A stretch of 64,000 nucleotides of DNA from assembly GCA_933228895.1 (NCBI GenBank), contig OW121847.1, forward strand, positions 85,973,656-86,037,655, read 5' to 3'. Shown piece after piece: positions 34,650 through 44,957 of the stretch. This stretch comes from Platycnemis pennipes. Its lineage: Eukaryota > Arthropoda > Insecta > Odonata > Platycnemididae. The notes under the pieces were generated by a model. That model ran no database searches. It was not told where the DNA came from and was given only the letters and a program-made list of their open reading frames with translations. Within the stretch, counting starts at the first letter, position 1. Every line of letters begins with the position of its first letter. A program made the position numbers and the translations under genes.

Positions 34650-34937
34650 GAATTTAAGTCTTGTTTTTATCATCTGTCTTCAAGATGGAAACATTCCACG
34701 CAGACAAACCTGAGACAGTCTTCTATAGCAGTTCTTCGGAAATAACTTTGTGAGTGACGCAGAGGTGGGTTGAAGAGTGCGGCGGTGTAATGGCTTGCGT
34801 CTGTGTCCTGGTAGGGAGGGGGGGGGGGGGGAGCATTTCCCGCGGTGTCGGTGGTCGGCCTCTCACCTGCGCGAAAATGTTCTTTATCCCGCTCTCTGCG
34901 GGGAGGCCACTTTGCCCGCCGGGAAAGCAGGCGGAAC
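34650..34937. other. No gene seen; G run
   Basis: Contains a run of about 13 G near 34817-34830. Nothing else is recognised. Confidence 0.5.
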
Positions 34938-35000
34938 GTTGACCTCCACCGCAGAGGAGGGATTCGAATCCCGGCAGGGATCGGCGGTTTTTACGATCAC
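34938..35000 (+). mobile_element. Probable SINE fragment, main family
   Basis: GACCTCCACCGCAGAGGAGG, then a B-box GATTCGAATCC (34961-34971) and CGGCAGGGATCGGCGGTTTTTACGA align with the head-to-body junction of the main SINE family (TGGCCTCC...GGTTCGATTCCCGGTAGTGGCGGATTTTTC). The rest of the body is not recognisable, except possibly a GTGACCTCAACCGGTG stretch near 35071. Confidence 0.4.
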
Positions 35001-35284
35001 GCGAGTCTTCGGAAGGGTGCTTTCTTCAAGAAGGGAGAGGGGGATAATTGAACGCGATGCCGCGCCCGTGTGACCTCAACCGGTGAGAATAAATAAATCC
35101 GGGATCTCCTGACGCACGGTTTACCTTTCATATCCCTTTACTTCCCTCGACTTCCATTTTTGTGGAGAAACTTATTTTTACTTTCCTCCTCCGGGGTCAG
35201 TTTTCCCTCCCTAAAGTTTCCCGTTGAGAGAATTTCATGACTCGTTCCGCGAGCATCTTGTGTCAGCTCTCGTCATCCTTTCAG
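35001..35284. other. No gene seen
   Basis: Balanced composition. The right end (CAGCTCTCGTCATCCTTTCAG) is an acceptor-like pyrimidine tract. Confidence 0.35.
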
Positions 35285-35370
35285 GGGTTGCTCCTTTTCA
35301 CCGTCGCAGAATCGTGTATTTGAAGGCTTTCGCCCCATTACAGCCTCGGTCCCCGTTTGGAAACAAGGAT
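35285..35370 (+). CDS. Candidate internal exon (weak)
   Basis: An 86-nt segment lies between CTCGTCATCCTTTCAG and AAGGAT/GTAAGT. One frame is open and continuous with sequence on both sides, reading GVAPFHRRRIVYLKAF then APLQPRSPFGNKD. It would need one base from the previous exon and ends in phase 0. A second acceptor-like CACCGTCGCAG lies inside it at 35309. No family is recognised, and the splice signals alone could occur by chance. Confidence 0.15.
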
Positions 35371-35660
35371 GTAAGTTTATCATGGATGGTTCTTAAAACT
35401 CGTGACTCAAGAATCCATATTCGCTCTTGGAAAATATTCTTATCCTTTCTTCGCCACATGAAAATAAAAAATTATATTCTCCCCACATTATTTTCGTCGC
35501 CCGTAACTTGTCCCCACTCGCGCTGCTCCATAAGTTGGGCAACCCACGCCCAAAAGATCTCAACCACGTCTTCTTCAGACGACGATCTCCCATTATGATT
35601 CGAGGGGTGGGGGAAAAAGAACCCGCTGTCCACTTCCACCCGGACAATTAAGCCGTTTGC
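35371..35660. other. No gene seen
   Basis: Overlapping short frames on both strands with no recognised features. Confidence 0.4.
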
Positions 35661-36420
35661 ATTCTGAACCCCGTCTCCGGCGTCGACTTCCACAGGGTTT
35701 ATCGCCAGTGACGGTGCCAGGAATTCAAAGAGGAGGGACGGGGGATCGAAAAGGAGTGCGAGGCGAGGAAATTATTATAAGCGGGAGAGAATTATGTCAC
35801 TGCGGGTACGTTTATTGGGCAGCGTTTTATTTGTCCTCTCGGGGCGCTTAAGCGAGCGCGGCCACGTCCCACGGAGGCTCGCCCACGGCGTCGTCGTCGA
35901 CGAATGGCCAAAAGCCATCCGTCTTCCTTCCTCCACACCGCGCCCCTTGGCTCGCGCCGCCGCCGGCCATTCTCCCCCGACGAGAGGCGGTGGGAGGGCA
36001 AGCGGCGAGGTTCCTCCCTCCGCGCGAACGGGTGGTCAATCACCCTCCCCCGTGGGTGCCCCAGCGAGCTCGTGGGGTGAAGACCCCAGACTGGCGCCTC
36101 ACCGCACCTCTCTTTCTCTCTCGTCCTCCACTCGGACAGCCCTTTGGGGTGGTGGATGGGCGGGGAGGTCGGGCGCTCCTGAGTCTGCTCCTTCGGCGCT
36201 CGTGCCTTCTTTCCGCTGCGCAGATCTTGCGGGGAAGTTTCGCAGAGGCGTATGGCGTGGTCGCTCCACCGACACTCTATGCTTAGATCCAAGGCGGTAA
36301 TTTGCTTGGGACGGCGAGGTCTTCGCGTCCGACAGCTAGACTCGGATGCTGGAGGCCGAAGCGAAACGTGACGTTGTTTCGGGATTACGCCGGCTATTTT
36401 TTGTGATGGACTCGGCATTC
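35661..36420. other. GC/CpG-rich patch
   Basis: Dense CpG. Opposing frames of 168 (+) and 225 (-) codons cover the same bases. The translations are Arg/Pro/Ser-rich with no domain, as expected from GC-rich non-coding DNA. Confidence 0.5.
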
Positions 36421-36666
36421 GGTTAGCCACTATCGCTTGACTGTTTAGCGGATCATCATGGTCACCCATCGCGTGATTTGTAGAAGCTAGTGGTTGTTTC
36501 GTATCGAATCGTGTGGCGCTCCTTAGGTCTTACATCCCTTTCACTCGTTCGAGCATGACGAAATTATTGCTCGTATGCGTTCCTCGTTATTTTTCGCGGT
36601 TCCCGGGAGGCGTTTGTACCACTGTTTAAAAAGAATCTTTGCTGATATGTTTGTTTTGTTTTTCAG
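36421..36666. other. No gene seen
   Basis: AT-leaning. It ends in a T-rich tract TTTGTTTTGTTTTTCAG, a strong acceptor-like site (AG at 36665-36666). Confidence 0.4.
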
Positions 36667-36734
36667 CGTACACTAACGAGCGTAATGTGTGCATAATAGC
36701 TACAAGACTTGCCCTCCTCGTTCGAGGGGGTGTG
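36667..36734 (+). CDS. Candidate internal exon (weak)
   Basis: A 68-nt segment follows one of the best acceptor-like tracts in the window and ends at GTG/GTGAGG. Two frames contain early stops. The third encodes YTNERNVCIIATRLALLV then RGGV, after two bases completing a codon. It would therefore be entered in phase 1 and left in phase 0. The entry phase is compatible with the one-base overhang of the 5712-5802 candidate. No homologue is recognised, and the donor is only moderate. Confidence 0.17.
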
Positions 36735-37330
36735 GTGAGGAGGGGTCTATTGGCGTGTCGAGGGTGGGCGCGCGTGTACCAGGACAAGGAGGGATGTGGG
36801 GTGCGATGATGGCGTGTGTGGGCAGTGTGTTCGAAGCCCAACCCTCTTCCCCCCGCGTCCCTCTTGCGCGCCCATCTCCTCCTTCTCGAATCGGCCGTCC
36901 TCTGGTTGTAGAAGTTCGTTCTTGTCCGGGCGAGTGGGTTGGCGGCGCCGCCGTGGGACTCTCCTTTCTCTTATTCCGGTCAATGGAGAGACCCCCCACC
37001 CTCTGCTCCCCGCAATCCTTTCGTCCCTTCTCATTCTCTCATCCCCCCCTCCCCTCTCCTCTCCGTCGCCGGACGGACGTGGGCGCGAAGATATTGGAAA
37101 TGGGTTTTCGGTGTTTCCGCCGCGGCGTCGATTGCCGTCGCCGACGGTGGACGGGGAGTGGCCGCCGCCGCGTGGGCCGTGGGAACATCGTGGCCCCGGC
37201 CCCACCGCGATAACGCAATTGCGCGGTTTTGTATCCTTTTTTGTTTTCCGTCTCAAAGGTGCGTCGCGCGACGGTCTCTACTTTCGTCTGTGTCCTCTCT
37301 CTTCCTGGCGTCGTCGTAGGGCATGATGTC
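36735..37330. other. GC/CpG-rich patch
   Basis: Several frames of 120-176 codons are open on both strands; none is recognised. CpG-dense at 37060-37200. Confidence 0.5.
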
Positions 37331-38533
37331 ATCTCCAGGGACCTCGACACCGACTAACTTGTCATTTTAAGGGATTTAGTATCTTATTCCGTGTACACTG
37401 GCACATAGCCTTTCGAATTCATGATCCTCTTTTATGCTTAGTTATTGTTTACTTAGAGTCGGCAAAGAATATTTTTAAAAATGCTACCTACGCATTAAAA
37501 TTACGAAAGTGTGTCAGAAATTGAGGGAAAAGCTTTCGATCATCTGACCGAAGCGAAAAAAAAGCCACGCTCTGATGATACGCATTTACTTTCAGTGGAC
37601 AATTCAGGAAAGTAGGATTTTGGGTTTCAACTGACATTTCCTTGACGCCGAGCTGGCTTGCTTGCTTGATTCTGCACTCAAACTGATCTCCGAAAGGCAG
37701 TCAAGCAGGAGCCGGCATACCCTATATACGAGACGCCTTGCTTGATTCAGGATAATAACGCGAGTTTATACTTCCTTAGGTCAAAGGTATTCTGCGTATT
37801 ATATTAATTTCGCCCTTAAATCTTCGGATCCCGTCAGAGTCAAGGCTCATGACTGCCTTCCCATTCCTCCCCATCCCCTTAAATCTCTTGAATAGAGGTT
37901 ATGATAACCAATTGTACCATTCCAGGAACTCTTCGACATTCGATTTCAACTTCAAATGCATAATCTCGGCGATTTTACTACGTCATCCTGTGCTATTCCG
38001 TGTAAATCTTTAAGAGTTGACGGAATTCGGCTCCCGATCGAGAGAATCGTCACGAGTCCGATCTCAAAAGGTAGTAGCGGGCATTTAAAAAAAATATGGT
38101 CATTGTGACATCGTCGTGACCAACCTCTCCGTCACGCCTCCGTTTCACCGTGAGCGTAAAAAAAAGTAAAATTGGGTGGCAACACGTGGAACAGAGTCTC
38201 GCCCGTGATATCATCTCTCTGGTGAGGCTGCTGCCACTCCATACGTGTTCTCCCGCCCGGAAATGAGTCCTGCGCTCGGCGATGTTTCAGATTCTTGGGC
38301 GGCGGCGGTGGATCTTTCGGCGGAGGGTCATTCACATCTGGGAGGGCACTCGCCGGGTCGCGGGCATCCGTCGCCTCGTTCCTCTCAGGACGACTGTAAT
38401 GGGTACTCGTCTTCCGACCGTAGGTCTTCGGGGATTTCCTCGACCTCGCACAAAGTTATTTTCCAAGTCAGCCGAAGGGACATCTTTCTCCTGAACGTAT
38501 TATTGTGGCAAAATAAAAAATTAAGTATTGGTC
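37331..38533. other. No gene seen
   Basis: AT-rich to 38080, then a modest CpG-rich segment at 38200-38450. A + strand frame from 38245 there has a Ser/Gly/His-rich stretch (SSSDRRSSGISSTSH), but its 3' end runs into the palindromic repeat, so it is unlikely to be a complete gene. Confidence 0.35.
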
Positions 38534-38636
38534 AAATTTCACAAATTTTATTTCACACGACTGGTATCATTGGTGATGTGACATCTTCTGGTCATCAGCG
38601 TTGAAACCAGTCTTGTGAATTAAACTTGTTAAATTT
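38534..38636. repeat. Palindromic repeat B
   Basis: Arms 38534-38565 and 38606-38636 are imperfect inverted copies around a 40-nt loop. On the - strand the left arm reads GATACCAGTCGTGTGAAATAA, comparable to GAAACCAGGGTCGTGTCAATAA in repeat A, so the two appear related. The loop has CTGATGA on the - strand (38598-38592), a hammerhead core box, but the expected GAAA box is GATA and stem II is not evident. Confidence 0.65.
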
Positions 38637-39295
38637 TTACCAAGTTTTTAGCTTTCATTCTGTTACCAAGGAATTTCATAAAGTTACGCCGCAAACCATT
38701 GAGATTATGTATTGTTATTGCTTAGAATTCGAACTCATACGACGTGCTGCAATAGCAGATATGCCACAATCTTGAATCATATAGATCTCTATTATTCTTT
38801 TCAAAAACTTCCCAGTAGGTAAAAATTACAGAGGTAGCATAGTAAATTTCGTATCATTGTAATGGCGTTTGTGTACGGCTAAGTTATGATGAATAACAAC
38901 AGCCATACCTCCTTTTGACCGTAACAAGAGGCATCTTAGATCTAACTGTCACTATAAATCTCCTCGTTCTTAATTCTTCCTTTCTCAGGATGTAGAAATA
39001 ATGCTAAAATTCCGCTTTGTTTAGGAATGACAAAGTCTCGAAAAATCATTTAAGTAATATATGTTTGGAATTTTTATTCAGGTTCAAACTCCATGTCTAC
39101 ATTTCATCGTTTTGTCTCCGTGGAAATTTTTCTCAACTCGCAAATGTATCCGCGGCAATGCATGTTCGGTTCATTCTTACCACCTCAGTTCCCAAATTTT
39201 TTCCTCAACGTACGCGGTTTCCGATTATGTCGCTCTAATGTTACAGAGAAAATTCTCACGGGAACGTTGTCGGACATAATGATCCTCTCGCCCAC
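38637..39295. other. No gene seen, AT-rich
   Basis: Short overlapping + strand frames at 39017-39314 in three phases over the same bases. None is recognised. Confidence 0.45.
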
Positions 39296-39325
39296 TCGGG
39301 TCCTTTTTTTTTAAAAAGGACCCGA
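39296..39325. repeat. Perfect 13-bp hairpin with T-run
   Basis: TCGGGTCCTTTTT and AAAAAGGACCCGA around a TTTT loop. It resembles an intrinsic terminator in shape, but that has no clear meaning in a eukaryotic context. Confidence 0.85.
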
Positions 39326-39370
39326 ATCCATGGACGGAAGAAATTAATAAGAAAGGCTGAGATAGCGCCA

Positions 39371-39884
39371 TTGAGAATGTTTAAAGAGTTTTCGGTGTCG
39401 CTGGGCGGCCGAAGCATGGGATGGCTTACCCACCCCCGGATGCGTGCATTAAAAGCATTCTCGGGATGGGACGAATTCGCCCGTGGAATGTTCCTCCTTC
39501 AGCCTCCCCCTCTCCCGGCGTCATTCTCCCACTCTCATTCGCCCGGACACCTTTTTCACTCATCCGTGGCGGAGGTTGGATTAGTGACCACGTCCGCCCC
39601 AATACCCGGCTATCTGGGCTTAATGTACTCCCGACCGCTTTTCAAGCACATCCTCGGTCCATTCCTCCGTCCCATCCCCCCTCCCCCCTCTCTCCCGCTC
39701 CACCCCCGAGCCGTTCTCCGTTCACTCTCTTCATCTCCATCCCTCTCCTACTCCTTCCCGTGGATGGAATCTCTTCCTCGTCTCCCCTCAAGATTCCATC
39801 TTATCTCTCGCTCTCACCCAACCTCCCCAAGCGCATTTTACGTCTTTTTCCCCCTCTCATCCCTCTGTTCTTTTCTCTCGTCAT
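39371..39884. other. C/T-rich patch
   Basis: The left flank of the minisatellite is C-rich and CpG-containing. Frames of 329 and 245 codons that start here run through the CT minisatellite and are low-complexity artefacts. Confidence 0.6.
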
Positions 39885-40106
39885 CTTTCTCTCTCCTTCT
39901 CTCTCTCCTTCTCTCTCTCTCTCTCTCTCCTTCTCTCTCTCTCTCTCCTTCTCTCTCTCTCTCCTTCTCTCTCTCTCTCTCTCTCTCCTTCTCTCTCTCT
40001 CTCCTTCTCTCTCTCTCTCCTTCTCTCTCTCTCTCCTTCTCTCTCTCTCTCCTTCTCTCTCTCTCTCCTTCTCTCTCTCTCTCTCCTTCTCTCTCTCTCT
40101 CTCCTT
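39885..40106. repeat. CT-rich minisatellite
   Basis: About 220 bp built from units of the form CCTT followed by (CT)n. The commonest unit is 14 nt (CCTTCTCTCTCTCT), with 10-22 nt variants. The length is likely polymorphic. Confidence 0.95.
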
Positions 40107-41252
40107 CAGTTACCTTTCGTCCTCGGTCCAGACCTTTCGCCCGTGGGAAATTTTTTAGCTGCTCGGCGCTTGGTTTGTGCACGGATTGTGTTGAGATTCT
40201 GTGTTCAGGAGGTTCTGAAGCACTCGACCCGAATATTGGCGAACGTAGTTATCCATTGTTCCCTTGCCTTAATTGGAGGTCCCCGATATTATTCGACCAG
40301 TTCGAATTCTTTGTCCACTTTGCAAAATTGAATGTGTCTCCCTCCAACAATGCTTTGTGATGAGTTCTATATACCCTGAAATTCGAGAATAGGGAATTAT
40401 TTTTATGGTTGGGCATTTCCTACATTATCTATGGTAGAAAATACTGACCTTTAGAGTCGAAATTAATGAAGGAATTAACGTTTTCTTATTGAAATGATTG
40501 CTCACTAGAAAGAAATCTCGCGGGATAACTCAATGTAAGTGTTGTAGGATGTGGATTTTATGGCTAAAAATAAGGACCTATAAGGCCGTCTCAGTTATTT
40601 CCTTTTTTATTCAACCCAATGACTCCTCTATTGATGTAATTTGGCTTCTCCTCTGGAAGCAGCTACTCACGGTTTATTGCCTTTGGCCTCCTGGCTAATT
40701 CGTTTACGGCTTTATTTATTCACCTTCACCACGAACTCCCCTTTTGTCCTTAGCTTTGCTCGTTGTTTATCCTGTATTTTCTCATGTTATCTCTTCGGTA
40801 TTACTGCGGAGTAATTTACGTCGTGTATTGCCTGTCATTCTGTTTACACTTCGCTAAAAAGAACAGCTTTCTGTGAGAATTTTCCGACATGACGCTTCGC
40901 TATGTTAACTTCTTTGCCATTCATAAACCCCATACCCTTCGAAGGTATAATTTTCTTTTGTGTTCGTTCGTCTGGTTTTGTGTCATTCTTTCGATTTGGA
41001 GTAATCAGAGCTCCTATTTATTTAACGGTGATGGTAGTTGAAATTATATTTGTGTATGGCACCAATATTTTCAATCCCCTTCTTTTCTGGAACAAGGCAA
41101 ACTATTGTATTCCACTGATTATTTATTATACGGGTACTATCGGTTTCGCCTCATAGACCAGTAGTACACTGTTCGTGGACAATGAAACCCGAGGATGGGG
41201 TAGGAGCAGCAACCAGTAGTAGGCTACCTTTCTAATTAAAATATTTGAAATG
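40107..41252. other. No gene seen
   Basis: AT-rich with frequent stops. No RNA gene or repeat is recognised. Confidence 0.45.
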
Positions 41253-41492
41253 CATAAGTTGTCCTTATTCTGTTTTATTATGGAATAATTCCACAAAATC
41301 AAATGCAATTTATTAAGTATTCTCCTCTTCCAATCCACTCATCCATTTGCTCTCTTCGTACCCCGTTTCTCTCATAAGTTGTCCTTATTCTGTTTTATTA
41401 TGAAATAATTCCACAAAGTCAAATGCAATCCATTAAGTATCCTCCTCTTCCAGTCCACTCATCCTTTTCCTCTCTTCATCCCCCGTTTATCT
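41253..41492 (+). repeat. Tandem duplication, two 120-bp units
   Basis: Units 41253-41372 and 41373-41492 both begin CATAAGTTGTCCTTATTCTG and end GTTTCTCT/GTTTATCT, with scattered substitutions. It is non-coding. Confidence 0.93.
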
Positions 41493-41719
41493 TATCGGCT
41501 GCTGCCTTCTCCTCACCCCCACGTCAGCCCTTCTTCTCTTTCCGTTCCAATGACGGTCGCTCCCTCGGTCGGTCGGAGAGAGAAGTATTTGTCAAGTTGG
41601 TATTTGGCCAAGTGTTTCAACTTTACCGCACTCTGTACCATGACCTTGGTGGCGGGTGAAACAAAATGAAGGCGAAGGTAGCGAAAGGCACGTACGGAAG
41701 GACGAATGAAATGCAAAAA
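41493..41719. other. No gene seen
   Basis: C/T-rich then balanced. No features are recognised. Confidence 0.45.
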
Positions 41720-41751
41720 GGGGGGGGGGGGTTCGGGGTGAGGGGCGAGGG
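41720..41751 (+). other. Canonical G-quadruplex motif
   Basis: A 12-G run, then G4, G4 and G3, separated by three-base loops TTC, TGA and CGA. Equal short loops make this the cleanest quadruplex candidate in the window. Confidence 0.75.
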
Positions 41752-42640
41752 ATGGATGGATGTGTGGAGGGTGAGGAGCCGACATCGTCGTTACCTGCGA
41801 TCCCGCGTGTGCCTCTGCACACTACTCCCTTCGTCCTTCGCTGGCCGCCCCAGTCTTTCCACGAGTGTCGCCCACCATCACCACGCACTCTCTGCGTCTT
41901 CCGATTAGCTATCACTCGCCTCCATCCCCAGAGGAGAGGAACTAACTGCTCTCCTTCCCTTACTTGTGCTCTTGGAGGAATACGTGTGGCTGGAAGAAGC
42001 AGAAACCCTTTTCCGTCGATGTGTTCAATAAGCAATATATTGGTGTATGTAGCTGAATTCATTGCAAGTGCTGAAAGTATAACGTATTCACCAGGTAAAA
42101 TACCTAATTGAGGTGCTGATTAAATTAATAAATAACGGCCACCCAGCTTCTCAAGTCTTTGATTTTTCATCATGTTAATATGCTCTATATCGGCTTTCCA
42201 TCGAAACGTTTTTGATACTTTAGGAAAATAAAATGATGGAGTACATATGTTGGCATATATCTGTGCCTGTGATATGATACTGCGAAAAGCATCCCAAATT
42301 CCGGCAGTCATAGTTTAGAGGATTTCTGGACTTCACGGGTTGGGAGGACATTAATACTTTTTTCGCGAGTTCTCAATACCCCCAGGTGCTCTATTTCTAA
42401 TAGTTGTGGCGCACGTGCCAGTAATTTCTTTCGGGCTTCGTACGAATCTACTATTGGATTCGCTCTCATCCTTAGTATACTCTCTCGTTCGTTCGTTTTC
42501 GACATGACTTGAGAGACTCTTTGTTTTGGTTGCCCGCGGTATACATTTAGGCCCCTTGATCTAAGATGTGTTGACATCCTGTCGTACTCTCCAACATTTC
42601 CGAAGATCATTTCGTGCGACGAAAATTTTTTTTTCTTTAT
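41752..42640. other. No gene seen
   Basis: Overlapping frames of 119 (+) and 156 (-) codons at 41592-42111, and a 138-codon - strand frame at 42308-42724, have no recognised domains. Confidence 0.35.
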
Positions 42641-43103
42641 TCCTCGGAGCGTGCCTTGCGTTCGCCGTCGCCTGGAAATGGGCAGAGGAATAGAATGGGC
42701 GATATTCATCGGGGCGAACTTCAAGGGGGGATTTTAAATCGATGCGCAGGTGTTTTTGGCGTGTGGCTCCGCAGCTTCGCGTGGGACCGCTCTTCCCGCA
42801 GTGCCCACGCCCCCTTCCCCCTCCTCTACTTCCCGCCCCACCTCCGCCCACCTCCAGACTCCCCTCGGCTTTCCTGAATGGAAGAAGCGGAGAATTTCGC
42901 GTACGTCGTTCTACACACTCCCTCTTGACCCCGTTGCCAAGTCCTAAAATTTCCAGACGGGCCGCGGAGAATGGTCTAGAAGTTAAAAGACCGCGTCCCG
43001 ACCTCCCCTCGTTTCGCCTTGTAGGAAGAGGGAGGGAGTTTCGAGGGTATTCATCCCCCTCGTCTGGGTCCTCCCCTTCTGGTAGAGGTAAAAAAAAAAA
43101 AAA
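42641..43103. other. GC-rich patch ending in A-run
   Basis: CpG-rich, with C/T-rich DNA at 42800-42860. It ends with 14 consecutive A at 43090-43103. A 177-codon + frame (42742-43275) crosses this A-run, and nothing in it is recognised. Confidence 0.45.
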
Positions 43104-43286
43104 TGTTTTGGTGTCTGTGTGTGGTGGGATGAGGTGGATGACTCGTGGCGGGCGGAAATTTTGTTGTCTAGAATGTTTAAATTATTTCTCGATCTCCCTC
43201 GCTCTAGTTCGCTTCTTACCTGTAGGAGGAATTGTCCTTCTGGAGAAGAACGTCGACGTATCAAATGTGTTGTGAAGTCTGAGCTA

Positions 43287-43315
43287 TGAACAGAACCTTG
43301 AACAGGTTCTGTTCA
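43287..43315. repeat. Perfect 12-bp hairpin
   Basis: TGAACAGAACCT and AGGTTCTGTTCA around a 5-nt loop. The arms contain GAACA/TGTTC half-site-like sequences reminiscent of steroid-type nuclear-receptor half sites, but spacing and orientation do not match a known element I can name. Confidence 0.8.
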
Positions 43316-44230
43316 CCCGCTTTAGAGGTGTTGATTAGCTGCGTACTGGAGTCCAATCGTATGTTCATCTTATTGGACCTCCAGTTGGGTCACTCATGAA
43401 CCCTTAGTACTTTCCGTCTATCAGATAAGGAACTGAATAGGGACTCCTGAACAATTTTAATTATTTACTTGCTCATCATTAAAATTGGAATTGACAGAAT
43501 TAGATTGTGAAACTCAGAAATATAGTAGGTTAACATTTTTTGTGTTTTTCTTTTGCTGGTAATTACTTTCTGATGTGGCTCAGCTCCCATTAGATTCCTA
43601 CACCTCATTTTCAAATCAAGCCACGGTTTCTCGTGCGATGAGGTTCAGTTACCATTTTCCCCCATGGATGTAGGCGTTTATGTGAAATTAGTTCTACCAG
43701 GGAAATAACATTATTATATCTCTCTTTCATTACTAAAATGAGTAAATTCTTATATGCTAGTCAACTTAAGCGGAGTTAAATGCCACATTGGGTTGTATCT
43801 ATCGCATCCTATTACTCGACGGCTGTTGGTGCAGCTAAATTACTGTGGTCACAAGGATCTGTATGAGCATAACCTATGACTCGCACCTTCAAAAAAATTA
43901 CCTTCTCCGGAATATCGTTTTGCGTATTCGCCCAATCATCTCATTCTGCTATGACCGTGCCTTCGCCCTCGTGATGCCCGTTGATTCTCGGAGTGATGGA
44001 AGACGTTTCGCCGAGAGCGGCACGCGTTCGGGGTGCCCCGCGTTTCCCGTGCCATCTCCAACTCTCCCCGAAAAAGTTTCGTGCGACCCTGACAGTTTCA
44101 CCCACGCACTCGGAAAGATAGCATATGTCGGCGGCGGCTAATAGACCATTAGGCTGCGCTCATTTCAATATTTCCCTCCTCGAAAACAATCGCTCGTTGC
44201 TTGTTATCTCCTCGCGCCATATTTTTGGGC
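43316..44230. other. No gene seen
   Basis: AT-rich to 43900, then balanced. A 98-codon + frame (43845-44141) is unrecognised. Confidence 0.4.
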
Positions 44231-44770
44231 GCGGCGCCCTAGATGGGGGGGAAGAGGGGAGAAAGGGGTTCAGGGACGGGAGGGGGAGAAGGATACTTTC
44301 ATGAGATTCCCCGAGATTTTTTGCCTTCACCCCTCCTTCGTTCCCGTTTCCTCCCGGTAATATCTCCGTCCGCTGCTGCTCGCCCACCACCGCCGCAGCC
44401 TCCTCCCCGCTTGCCCCATCGCAGTCAATTGTTTGTTGTTGCCAGGCCTTTTAATCGCCGTATTTTTCTCGTCACGGCGGAGCCTCGTTCGTCCTCATCT
44501 CTCTCCTCCTCGTGCTCCTCTCTCGAGCCGCGGAGGGTGCAGGGGGCGATGTGGGTGCCCCGCGATTGCTCTCCGCTCGGCACCCGCCCCCACCCGACTA
44601 CACATCCCTCCTCCCTTTCCGTCCCTCTCCTCTCCGCGTTTATTCTTGAATCCCTTCTCGGATGCGGCGTCTGAGGCGTTGGCGCCGCCATATTGCGTGA
44701 GATGAAGCGGCTGGGGGTGGTGGGTGAGGGGGGGAGGGAAAAGGAGTGGAAGGGGAGGGTACGCGGAGAG
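44231..44770. other. GC/CpG-rich patch
   Basis: G-rich edges and a C/T-rich centre. Frames are open on both strands. A T-run of about ten lies near 44776. Confidence 0.5.
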
Positions 44771-44830
44771 TTATATTTTTTTTTTACGAGGGGGAAAAAG
44801 GGGGAGTGACTCTGTGTTAGCCGTAGGAGA

Positions 44831-44957
44831 TGGGTAGCGGATTTGGGAAGGGAGTGCGGATGCTGGACGATATTGGGAACGCTTCCGCGGTAGACGTGTG
44901 AGATGTGGTGGGTAGCGGATTGCTGGAGGACGGATACTGGGCGATATTGGGAACGCC
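44831..44957 (+). repeat. Imperfect direct repeat
   Basis: TGGGTAGCGGAT occurs at 44831-44842 and 44909-44920. A second shared block, GCGGATGCTGGACGATATTG (from 44856) versus CGGATACTGGGCGATATTGG (from 44931), continues into GGGAACGC in both. The shared blocks suggest a local duplication of about 75-78 bp with later indels. Confidence 0.75.

Noticed and set aside
35792..36469. 225-codon - strand frame opposite a 168-codon + frame
   Set aside because: Mutual overlap in CpG-rich DNA and no recognised motif in either.
38245..38604. Ser/Gly-rich 119-codon frame
   Set aside because: Its C-terminal third is encoded by the palindromic repeat, so the frame as it stands is not a gene. A short upstream exon cannot be excluded.
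39371..40360. 329-codon and 245-codon open frames
   Set aside because: They run through the CT minisatellite. The translations are Ser/Leu/Pro low complexity, and several frames are open together.
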